A stretch of DNA of 64,000 nt, taken from positions 62,001 to 126,000 of the forward strand of contig MU394146.1 in assembly GCA_022578605.1 (NCBI GenBank), given 5' to 3'. Below, piece after piece: positions 14,080-24,400 of the stretch (the first letter of the stretch is position 1; every line of letters starts with the position of its first letter). A model generated the notes under the pieces. That model saw nothing but the letters and a program-made list of their open reading frames with translations. It was not told the DNA's origin and ran no database searches. A program made the position numbers and the translations under genes. Source of the DNA: Camillea tinctor (Eukaryota > Ascomycota > Sordariomycetes > Xylariales > Xylariaceae).

Positions 14080-14949
14080 GTTGTCCGTGTTCGTACTGGA
14101 GGAGGAGGAGGAGTTGTAAAGGGAGGAGAATGAGGGGATGGAGGAAGAGGAAGAAGAAGAGGTGGTGGTAGTAAGTGGTGGTGACGGTGGTGGCGGTGAT
14201 GGTAATGGCAATTATTGTGGGAGATGGAGAAGATGGTTCATGATTTAGTTATGCTTGCACACAGGGACCTGACATGAAATAAGTAGGGCAATTATAAAAT
14301 CACTAAGCGCTATCGTTTGCTTTTTTCCTTTTGAGATAAGAAATTGGGGTTTATTAGATGATCAGGAAAGTCGACTAAGAAGAATAGATGGCTGGGTGGG
14401 TGAAGCTTTCCGTCTTGCGACGAAGTTTGTGCTTCGTCACTGAGAAGAAGTTCCCAAACTTCCCAAAGTTAACGCAAGGCTGACCAAGAAGCAAAGCTAG
14501 AGCCATGTGTAACCTATACTAGCGTGAAAAGATGACCAGGGATGGGTTTGATATGGACACGCTGATTGGTTGTTTCATCAGACGCTAACCAACTCAAATG
14601 CACGGTCCACTTATTGAACATACATACTCAGACCTACTTCATACCTGAGCTGATGAGGCAGTTGAGGTTAGCTTTATTATATCACAAAGGTCAGTTACTC
14701 ATGTATGTGCTTGAAGGAACTCTTCATTGATAAATTGGTGGCATGGAGCCATTTGGGATCCTTTGGCTATTTCTTGCGAATATAAAGTCTCCTTTGCTCG
14801 GTACAATATGAACTTGAATCCTTCTGCTGCTGACTTACATGCAGGCTATGTAAGTAGCTTAGCCTGATGCTAGGTACAACTTATCAAGCTGGATAACATC
14901 TCTCCCATCATTCAGGTTCCCCTCTTCCCCTTCACGACTTAAGATGACC
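14080..14949. other. Intergenic region between ARP5 and DAD4
   Basis: About 870 bases separate two minus-strand genes. A GGA/GGT-rich tract at 14098-14210 lies just upstream of the ARP5 start and may be its 5' UTR. It could also be extra N-terminal coding sequence, because it stays open in frame to 14211. Nothing else is recognised. Confidence 0.6.
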
Positions 14950-15386
14950 TCAAGAAGGATCCTTGAGGTTATCCGTAGCTGTATGACCATATTTAGTAAA
15001 TTGATATATCTTGACTATGGCTAACTCAATAAATGAGGAGCATTCTTACCTTCCAGGTGGAAGAGAACGTTGGACTTGTAGTTCTTAAACATCTGCGCAA
15101 CCAACTCGATGTTCATGTTCTGGACATTTATCTCTTGAAGACTCCTGTTCATCACGACGATAGACTCGTTGAGTTTCTCCTGCATAACCCACTGTTAGCG
15201 GATGATAACATAGGCGTATAATACCCAGTACGGAGTAATCTAGTATCAGTTGCTTAATCGTGGCCCACTTACAACATTGGTGATGATACGCGACAAGAGG
15301 AGATTCTGCTGATGCTCATGAGGGCTCTCCTACAACGAATTATTAGTTATTCCGAGGTAAAATAAATATGTGACACGTCTTACCAT
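14950..15386 (-). CDS. DAD4: DASH/Dam1 complex subunit Dad4
   Basis: Dad4 is a small subunit of the DASH (Dam1) ring that couples kinetochores to spindle microtubules. Four minus-strand exons, 15386-15384, 15329-15273, 15179-15050 and 14978-14950, encode 72 aa, the normal length for the family. The protein begins [16 protein letters not shown], continues [17 protein letters not shown] and [15 protein letters not shown], and ends NLKDPS. The predicted structure is helical and coiled-coil. All three introns have canonical donors (GTAAGA, GTAAGT, GTAAGA) and AG acceptors. The first coding exon holds only the ATG. The gene is missed by simple long-frame searches. It is divergent from IES6, with 361 bases between the two starts. 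Confidence 0.95.
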
Positions 15387-15747
15387 ATTGCTAAGTTCGT
15401 AACGTCCTTTTTAATGACAGCTGTTGTTCTTGTGGTTTTTCCTTGGGTGATTGGCTTTACTTGATGAGATATGTAAATGGAAGATGCGCGCTAGGAAACC
15501 CAAGCATTAGGCGGTAGAAAGTGGCAGAATATTGGGGACCTGCCTACAGCTAACTATTAGTGTGGATAATAGAGGTACACTACAATAGCGTAGCACCTAT
15601 CTACGTACCTACGTATCTACCAACCTACCAAATCCAACCTCTAACTCAACAATCAACCAATTCGACCAATCTACATACCATTCCCAACTACCAGATAAAC
15701 ATACAGCTTAACCATCACCGTAGAGAAAGAATCACCCCCCAAGAACA

Positions 15748-16359
15748 ATGGCAGCCCCAACCGAGGCCCAGATAGCCCACCAGGAGCTCATCGACTCGCT
15801 CGACATCCACTCCATCCACAAGAACTTCCGGAACGCGCACTGGCGGCCGAACCAGCGGCGCAACAAGAACATCAAGACGATCCTCGGCGACGCCTCGCGG
15901 CGGGAAGCCAACTCCGTCATCGCGACGCCGCAGGACAACAACAGCGGGGCGGCCTCGCCGTCGGGCGGGAAAGACGGGGACGACAACGGGCTGTCGACGA
16001 GCGGCACGAGCACGCCCACGACCGCCGCCAACAACAGCAGTCTGCAGCCGAACCTAGCGCAGGCCTCGCGCAGCCTGTCCAAGCTCGTGCTCGAGAAGAC
16101 GCTGAAGCCGAACGGCGGAGGAGGAGGGGGCGCGGCGGTGTCGGCGCCCAGCGCGACGTACACCAACATCGAGTCGGCGCCGTCCCTGGCGCACACCAAG
16201 CGCTACTGCGACGTGACGGGCCTGCCGGCGCCGTACTTGGACCCTAAGAGCCGGCTGCGCTACCACGACAAGGAGGTGTTTGGCTTCATACGCACGCTGC
16301 CCCAGGGCAGCGCGGAGCAGTACCTCGAGGCTCGGGGCGCGCACACGGTTTTGAAATGA
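15748..16359 (+). CDS. IES6: INO80 complex subunit Ies6 (YL1_C domain)
   Basis: A single exon encodes 203 aa. Ies6 pairs with Arp5 and stabilises it within INO80. The N-terminal part has a basic conserved stretch (SIHKNFRNAHWRPNQRRNKN, about residues 22-41). The middle is Ser/Gly/Asn-rich and disordered. The C-terminus (about residues 150-200) carries the YL1_C signature: KRYCDVTGLPAPYLDP, then RLRYHDKEVF, ending near the stop. The start ATG sits in good context after a 5' region rich in CTAC and ACC. GC content is clearly higher than in flanking DNA. Ies6 and the larger YL1/Swc2 proteins share this C-terminal domain. The short length and layout fit Ies6, not YL1. Confidence 0.93.
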   Translation: MAAPTEAQIAHQELIDSLDIHSIHKNFRNAHWRPNQRRNKNIKTILGDASRREANSVIATPQDNNSGAASPSGGKDGDDNGLSTSGTSTPTTAANNSSLQPNLAQASRSLSKLVLEKTLKPNGGGGGGAAVSAPSATYTNIESAPSLAHTKRYCDVTGLPAPYLDPKSRLRYHDKEVFGFIRTLPQGSAEQYLEARGAHTVLK

Positions 16360-18358
16360 GGGGATGAGGATTGGCGATGGGCTATGTTATTTTGGAGGTG
16401 TTTTTTTAATCTACGACGTTTTATTCTATACCACGTTTGCTAAATGGACGGCTACTGCTACGCTTGTCTCGCTATTATTTCAGAAGGGGAAAGGGAGTAA
16501 GAGAGATCCTGTTCAATTATTGGAAGTTTTTATTGATTGGTTCTTCTACTACTATCAATACTACGAGAGGGCAAGCCAGTATCTCTCAGCAGGGAGTATG
16601 AGGAGATGCTGCCTGATCAAGCTGCCATTACACATGACGGACGAACAACAAAGAAATCCGGATAGGGGAGGAGAGAAATGAGAAAAAAGAAGATGCATGA
16701 TAAGGGGGGGAAAGAAGACAAATGTCCGCCCAACAAAGTCAAGCCTATCCTACGGACCGACCGCCTCTCGACGGCCGGTTGAAAGGAAATACGCTCCGGC
16801 TTAATCGTGAGTGTGTATGTGTTTCAAAGTTCGCTCTCCGCCTGTAACTGACGGGTACCGAGAATGGATGGAGGAGCCAGAATTCTCAGTGACCATAGCT
16901 CTTTCAAAGCTAAGGACGCCGCGGCAGGAATGTAATGGATATGGTAATGGATCATGGGGAAATGGGTCGTCTGGGATGATGTAAAAGGGGGGAGAGAGAG
17001 AAGAGGGGAGGGGAGAGGAGTGTTCGGTAGTGCCAAACGACTGCTCATTTGCAGAACTCTTCAAAAATACTCAACTTGTATACCTACCCTATTCTTGACG
17101 TACATTTCTATTGCCCCAGTGACTGGCAGTAAAGAATCCCTCAAAGTGTGTTCATGATTTGTGTGTCTAAATGCCTTTCCTACCAAATTTGGATAGAAGA
17201 TATGGCGGGCGGGTATACCACTCCCATCTCCCAAATCCTCGGCTGATCAAACAGCAAGCTCATTTTTCAAGATGACCAAGTTTCTTGAATCTATTTTCTT
17301 TTGGCTCTTCCTCTCAATAGACAGTAATGATTGACTAAACCCTGATGTTATACGGGAGCTATAATTTCTCCATGGTGTCCTCGGAAACTTCTATCTCGGG
17401 AATGGCGAAGTTATTGGTTTGTGAGCAGAGAATAAGTTGAGAGGAGAAAAAATTGAAAATAAACCGGGTACTAAAAATTGGAAAGTTTCATCTGGGATTG
17501 ACCCTTTCTTATACACCTGCTGGCCAGCTGTAGACCGGTGTATTATAGGTAGCTAATACTGCTACGCTATTGGAAGTTACTTTATTGAGTCCTATGTTAT
17601 CTGTTATCTTTTATCTGGTTATTTTTCATCCCATCTCAATTGCATGCTTGCAGGTTGCTGACCTTGCCCTGTCATGTATACATGTAATATGTAAGTTATA
17701 GCTTGTATATTTACACCAACCCAACAGGATTTTCTTAACCCTTTTCTTGTAAGCTAGACTGTAGACAGGGGGTCAGAGATGAAGTGGTATGATAACTGTT
17801 TCTTAAGGAAAAAGTATTTATTAGGTAAGACAACACGTGCCCTGACACAAAACTTGTAAGTCCCAGTACATACATACATACATACGTAGTGTTTGAATCA
17901 ATCAATTAGCTTTGTACCCTAGTAGAAAACCTACATACATAACCTACATATGTACATGCCAGGTTGACAACCTCTCTTAAACTCGTTCAACTACACTGTA
18001 ACCACACGACCAACGACACGATAAACGCGACCAATCAACCTTTCCCTCGAACCCACGACGATAATCCGAGTTTGTCGCCATACTATACGAAATCGACAAT
18101 TTTCTATGCAAAGCCATTCTTTCGCTAAATTGACTCTCTGCGCGCGCACCAATCAAGTTTCCAGCTAAGGCTTCTTATTTATATTCCTTCCAATTTGACC
18201 TACCTGCTTAGCTCGTAAAGTCCTGTGCCTACAAAACCTCCCTCGCCCCCACGCGATCTTTAACGAACGAAGCACGGCAAATTCCAACGTACCTTATACA
18301 CGCGCCGGTCGGTCTTCTGTTCGCTGGGGAGGATACATACATATATTATTAGGTCACG
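16360..18358. other. Intergenic region between IES6 and GOT1
   Basis: About 2 kb without a supported gene. It should hold the IES6 terminator and the GOT1 promoter and leader. A short CATA tract occurs near 17868-17886. Open frames are short and lack codon bias or family motifs. Confidence 0.6.
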
Positions 18359-19240
18359 ATGCCTACGATGTGGTTATCAGACGCCCAGAGTACGTGTGCT
18401 CTCTAGCCCCCTTCTCTCCTCGAAGCAGGGGAAGAATATCCTTTCCACCTAAAAATGCGCTCTAGTAGGGACCTTGGCTAACGCGCTCGTTGCTTGCACT
18501 AGAAATCGGGGTCGCTTTCTGCTCTGGCGGTAGGTCACAAATCAACGCGCCGCATATTTGAAAGAAAGAAAAGGAGAAGCTTCGGCGAAGAAGCTGTATA
18601 TTATAGAAATGAAAAACAAAAAATACTATGTGGAATGATGAAAAACGGGCTGACGGGTGGTTCTGCGGGCTTCGCTCTTTTCCGCGCTTGCTAGGAGGCT
18701 TCTTCCTGATCGGTGGTGTGATGCTGTTCTTCGACCGAGCCATGTGAGCTTTCTTCCCCTTCCCCTATCCCTCTACACTCTTGCCTTGCGCGCAGAGAAA
18801 GCAACCACCCCATTAAACCCACCTACTAACCAACCCCCCTCCAACACAGGCTAGCCATGGGCAACGTACGCCGCCCTCCCCCCGTCCCCATCCCCCTCCC
18901 CTCAACTAACCTTACCACCCCCCCGCCACGCCAACAGATCCTCTTCCTCATCGGCCTCACCATCATAATCGGGCCGCAGAAGACGGCGCTCTTCTTCGCG
19001 CGGCGGCAGAAGGCCAAGGGCACGGCGGCCTTCTTCGCGGGGCTCGCGCTGATCCTGCTGCGCTGGCCGCTGGTCGGCTTCTGCGTCGAGCTGTACGGCA
19101 TCTTCGTGCTGTTCGGCGACTTCCTGGGCACCATCGCCGGGTTCGCCCGCGGCGTCCCCGTCGTCGGGCCGTATATCGCGCTCGTGCTCGATCGCGTCGG
19201 GTTGGCGGCTTCGAGGAGGAATGCCGAGTTGCCGGTTTGA
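18359..19240 (+). CDS. GOT1: Got1-family Golgi transport membrane protein
   Basis: Got1 is a small tetraspanning membrane protein of ER-Golgi vesicles needed for fusion or cargo traffic. Five exons, 18359-18389, 18503-18529, 18695-18743, 18850-18865 and 18938-19240, encode 141 aa, normal for the family. The joined product starts MPTMWLSDAQKIGVAF, continues FFLIGGVMLFFDRAMLAMGN and then ILFLIGLTIIIGP. It carries the conserved block KTALFFARRQKAKG and the run LRWPLVGFCVELYGIF. Four hydrophobic segments are visible. The first four coding exons are tiny (31, 27, 49 and 16 bases), and all junctions keep frame with canonical sites. The C-terminus is short and cytosolic (SRRNAELPV). Confidence 0.95.
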
Positions 19241-20476
19241 ACTGAAAAAGAGAGAGAGAGAGAGAGAGAGAAAAGAAAGAAAGAAAGGAGAGGGGGATTT
19301 AATCTGGAGAGCTTCCTAGGTGTTGCTCTCCCTTTACCTTTTTAATGCTGGTCACCCCTCCGCGCGTGCTAATTGGTTCTACGTTCTGGGATGGATACGA
19401 TAGGTAGGTTGGTGGTGGTAATGAAGTTTTTTTTTTCTTAGTGAGGAAAAAAAAAAGGGGGGGGGGGGGGGGGGGGGGTTTTTAAAAAAAAACATTATGA
19501 AAAAAAAAACCAAATTGGGGGTAATTAGNNNNNNNNNNCGCGCTTTCTGGTTTTTTCGCCTTACTTTATTATTTTTTCGAATACACCAAAAACCCCCCCC
19601 GGGGGGGGGGGGGGGGGGGGGGGGTGGATTTTAAAAAATACGATGATGAACGAACAAGCAGATGAGCGGGAATGACGTATCCAGGCGGTAAAGTGGTTGG
19701 TGGATGAATGGACGAAATGAACCGAAGATAAGAGAATCGGGAAGGATGGCCTTTACTTGCAACCTTTTTTTCTTCACTATTTCTACTACGATATATATAG
19801 ATTTACATCTGCCTATTTCTCGAATAGAAAGGGTCGGGCTTTTCTTTTTTTCAATGTCAAGAGTATGACAAGGGAAGTTTGGGGCTTGGAGCTTTACACC
19901 TAGGTACCATGATATATGGTAATATGTCATCATAATCATCTGTACATAATATTTTCTCTCTTTGATTGCGTAACCTTAGTGATAGACATGGCAGTAAAGC
20001 GAGGAAGAAAAAAAAGGGCATCGAAATGGTTCCTGGGATATTTGAGATGCCCGTTGTAAGAAACACAGGGTTTAGGGGTGGACACTTCCTGGAAGTAAGG
20101 ACACAAAAGGCGCGTGAAATATTTTGTGTTGTTCTTCTCTTTTATCGTTCACCTATGCAGAATCTCAGGGGATCGGATGTATAGTTTTCGGAACGAAACA
20201 ACCTCGAGGGCAATCCGCAGCAACATATCCTCCCAGTAACTCTAATCTTCCCCCCTTTTCCCTTCGCACACTCCCTCCTCCTACGAACATAACAATGACG
20301 ACGATGCATCACCCATTTTACCTGGTGATTCTATACTTGATGGCCGTGCCCATCGTCCCAGCCCACCTAACAGCCCCCACTCCTCCCCTTCGTATGCAGA
20401 AGTTATTTTCTTCTTATTTCCCCATCCATAAGAGTGAGAGAGAAAAGGGTCTGCAGATACCGATCTGAGCCAACTC
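19241..20476. other. Convergent intergenic region with assembly gap
   Basis: This is the 3' flank of GOT1 and of profilin, which converge. A GA microsatellite lies just after the GOT1 stop (about 19248-19290). The middle contains a gap and homopolymer tracts, annotated separately. No gene is seen. Confidence 0.7.
19457..19624. other. Assembly gap bounded by poly-G runs
   Basis: Ten N bases at 19529-19538 mark a gap. The flanks are runs of about 22 G (19457-19478) and of 8 C followed by about 24 G (19593-19624), with A/T homopolymers. Such tracts are typical of low-quality read ends or a collapsed G/C-rich repeat. The flanking bases and the gap length should not be trusted. The gap is outside the predicted coding exons of both neighbours. 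Confidence 0.9.
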
Positions 20477-21452
20477 TTAATATCCAACCTTGATGAGGTA
20501 GTCGGCCAGCGCCTCGACAGTCTGGGTGGAGTTTCCGACCTGCATGGTCTCTCCATAGTGTGCGATTATGACGGCCTGCTTCGTCTTGACAATGACAACA
20601 CCGGTCCGACCCTGTTTTTGGAGGAGAGAGAGGGATGGGAGTTAGTTTGGTCTAAAAGCTGGTACTGTGTGTGTATATGTGTTTGGTCATGGTGGCCATG
20701 GGCCCGGAACCGGAGGACGTCTAAGCGTGGGAAAAGGAGGGGCCGGAAGTGGGGAAAGCGTGGTTGAAGCTTGCTGTTGTAATGGAACTCACCTGTCGAG
20801 CATAGAGACTGCGATCCTCAATTCTGGTGACAACGTATCGCTCTCCGGCGACGTGTACACCATCTGCGTGGGCCTTGTCGATGGCATCGCCGGTTCCGGT
20901 CACGATGGCGACAACATTCTTCATCTCGGCAGGTTGAACCTATTGATTTTGGAAATGGGGCCGAGGTCAGTTCTCAACGTATTTCCTAGCCATTTTACCC
21001 ACGGTACAGGGAAAGGGGGGCGAACTATGGGCGGTGTGAAATAAGGAAAGGGTGGGAAAAGGGGGTAAAATGGTAGTGGTAGGTAGATCAGCAGTAGTTC
21101 GTACCGTGAAGCCAGCCGAGGTAGCCCAGACACTGTCACCGGCAACACTGATGATAGCGGCCTTGTCAACATGGCCGCTGCCAACGAGGCTATTGTTTTT
21201 ACAGATTTCTAGTCAGTCACATGTTCCTGATTACTTGCTTCTCATCGCCTGGGTAGTCGCTTTGTTTGCTGATCATTGTCACTGTGGGGGATGGCGATGG
21301 GGATGGCATCTCGTACCTGGAATCGACATAAGCTATGGTGAGGTGGAAGAGTTAGCCGGCTATCTATCTAGCACACAATACACTCTAGAGGTGGGGTGAA
21401 AGGTTAAGGGGAAGAAAGAGTCGAGTAGAGTTTATTTACCTTGCCACGACAT
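20477..21452 (-). CDS. PFY1: Profilin, actin-monomer binding protein
   Basis: Profilin binds G-actin, poly-proline tracts (formins) and phosphoinositides, and supports polarised growth and cytokinesis in the cytosol. Five minus-strand exons, 21452-21440, 21332-21317, 21189-21105, 20939-20793 and 20611-20477, give 131 aa, normal for fungal profilin. The N-terminus reads MSWQAYVDSSLVGSGHVDKA, the classic profilin start. It continues IISVAGDSVWATSAGF and ends TVEALADYLIKVGY, the conserved C-terminal helix. The Trp near the N-terminus and the Tyr at the C-terminus contribute to the poly-proline site in this family. All splice sites are canonical. The first two exons are only 13 and 16 bases. Confidence 0.97.
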
Positions 21453-24400
21453 TGTTGTCTCGGTATGGTTATTAGGTCTGGTCTGAGAAAAGGAAACAAA
21501 GGAGGGTGGTGACTAAAGAAGCAGCAGTAGCAGCAGAAGAAGGTTGGGAGAAGAGGAGAGAGATGCTAAAGTCTTTAGATATAAAGATAAAATAAGATAA
21601 AAAAAATAAAAAGGAGGAAGTTGATGTTTGGGTTACCAGGAAGGAGTAGGTTAGAGCTTTCCTAAAGTCACTAAAGAAAGAAAAGTTGCGCGCGGATCCC
21701 AAAAAAAGTATTGAATGAGGGGCTGTTTTCATTTACTGGAGCCTCTCTGATCTGACCAAGACACTAAAGTCAGCTAAACAATACCTCATGCTACAGCAAC
21801 CAAACCTGCAAAATCGGGGTTTCTCCTTAACAATTCTTTTTTCCCTCTTCCTTTTTTTTTCTCGTCCTTCTGCCTGCCCCGCACTTGTGCGAGGTACCTC
21901 TACCTAGCCTAACTACCCGGTGTATCTACCTCTCTACAATTATCCTTAGGTCTCTGTACCTACCTACGTAATGCTACAGGGGAAAATGAGACTTGAGTGA
22001 CGCATCCATACCAGAGGAATAGAGATAAAAAAACAGTAGGCACCTAACCTACCTAACTTAGCACTACCACTACATAGCAGCATAGGGACATCATTCTATT
22101 TCCTTCACAATAAACTTTTTTGACAGCACAAGGAAAGTGGGGTTAGAGACATAGGTAAACCAACCAAGTAGGATGGATCTAATGCCTGCTTACCTCTCTC
22201 TTCATCCCCATCAGCAACCGTCAACTTATGTTTAAGTACTAACCTAGGTATTACTTACTATCTATGTACTACCTAGGTATGTTACCTACAATCTCGGGTA
22301 CCTACTTCAATCCAAATACACCATCTTATATTGTTATTAATCAACCAAAATATACCACCTATCACGACTCAAGATACCCTAACACCTAACTTAATTATCG
22401 TGCTATTTACAATACCTCTTTACCCTCGCCCTTTTTCTCTGCACATTTATTATTATCATTTGTCGGTGTATAAAGTAGATGGCAGATAGACAGACACTTG
22501 TCATTACACATGTAATGGATAGACGATCACTTGGTAAAAATCCGTTTCTACTAAATAAGTAGTAGGTAATATCGTCTTTCGCCGGGGCACCCGTTTGGCC
22601 GCTTTTACGTAGCTAACGGCCTCTTTTGGGCTGTGTCGTCATTTGGTATCCATCTGGCATTCAGCTCGAGTATCCCCATTGGACCCAGATTTGTTTACCG
22701 CCTTGTCTTGTCTCTTATGTACCTACTACTTACATCTGTCATCATCTGCATCTGAAGGATGAGTGGTGGGGGGGAGAGAGGTTCCGCTGCTGTTCATGTA
22801 CCTCTACCGTTTGCCTGGCATCATCGGTGATTCTGCATCAGACACAATCCAAACTAGGGAGCAGCTAGGTCTTCCATCCGCTCTCCTGCGTATCCAACGA
22901 GATACTCCGTTGAATAAGCAATATGCTTGTCCAGCTGCGGTTCTTCCCGCTGGTCGGCTACCATATCCATAGTCCCCACCCGAACACGTTTTCATATCGG
23001 TTATAACTTATAGATAATTAACCAACCAACCAACCAACTAACTACATAACCAATTTGTCTTTGTAAATACCTAGTTCTTCGGATATGTGTCAAGACTCCA
23101 ACACCTTGAATTGTGGGCTCTTCTCTACACTTATGTAATAGCAGACCGGTGCCGTGCCGTGTAGAGAGGCGTTGTTATTGAAATGAGTTTCGATAATGCT
23201 TAGACTCGAAAGATATTCAACCCTTACTCCCCCCTTCCCTGGTCCCCCGTGATTCTAATGAGTGCGAGCCTCAGCATTGACTTGGCATTATTACCTCCTT
23301 TTCTGTGTTGGGTCTATCTGATCACATAGCAGGCGTCTAGCATTCCCATGGAGAGGGTGGATATTAATATCGGGTAGGTGCATTTTTCAGCCGGTAACTA
23401 TGGTTGGAGATGAGAGGTTCAGTATTACAGTATGGAAATTGTTCTCCACAAAACCTTGACCTCTTGTTATGGATCAAAGTCTTGGCGGTCGTTTATTCTT
23501 CTCAGTGAAGCATTACGCTTAATAAATATGTTTTTTATTATTATGTTGTGAATTATTTTCTAATAAAGTTACATAGGCAATTATTGTGTGCTTGATGCTA
23601 TGAAATGCACAAGACATCGTTATTGTGTAAGTCCTTGTCAAACCCCTAGTTAGAGGCTGAAAAGCCACATTAATTATACGACCTTACCTACAGTGGGTGG
23701 AAATTGAAAACGACCAATTTTTCCCACCTCACTTTAACTATATAACCTTACTTATTTAAATAGCCACAACTTTTAAAGTATAACATATTAAAATAAATAA
23801 AAAATATATTTATTAATATTAAATATTAAATTTTATTAATATAACTTTTATTTATTTTTTATATTTTTATATATAAAGTTATACTTAAAAATAAATATAC
23901 GGTTCTTTTAGCCATTGTTTTTAATATTTAAATTTAACGAAATAAAAAAGTATTTTTTATTATTTATTAATTTAAAAAAAATGTAAAAAATAAAATAAAA
24001 GCAGTGCATACTTAAATAAATATTATATATTACATAAATAATTTTTTATATTTTTAAATACTTATAGTTGTTAAATAAACTGGTAATTTCAAGGGGAAAA
24101 AAATTGGTCGTTTTCAATTTCCACCCACTGTACCTACTTAACTTAAAGTAACTGAGCGTTTGTTTCAACCAATACATACTTTAGTTTAACGTAACTAGTT
24201 GAAACACAAACGGTTAACAAGATACCAAGCCGTTCTACATCAATTTTCATGTTAGTTACATGGAACTTGAAAAACAAAAACATCTTGTTTCGTACTACGG
24301 GGTAATGGAATGACTAGGTAGTTTTATCTTTGCTATGCTTGCGTATGTCGCGAGTCCTACATTCTTAAGATGTTTGCCGAGCTTTGAGAACGAAACCTAC

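Noticed and set aside
15033..15221. Plus-strand 62-codon frame
   Set aside because: It is the antisense shadow of DAD4 exon 3.
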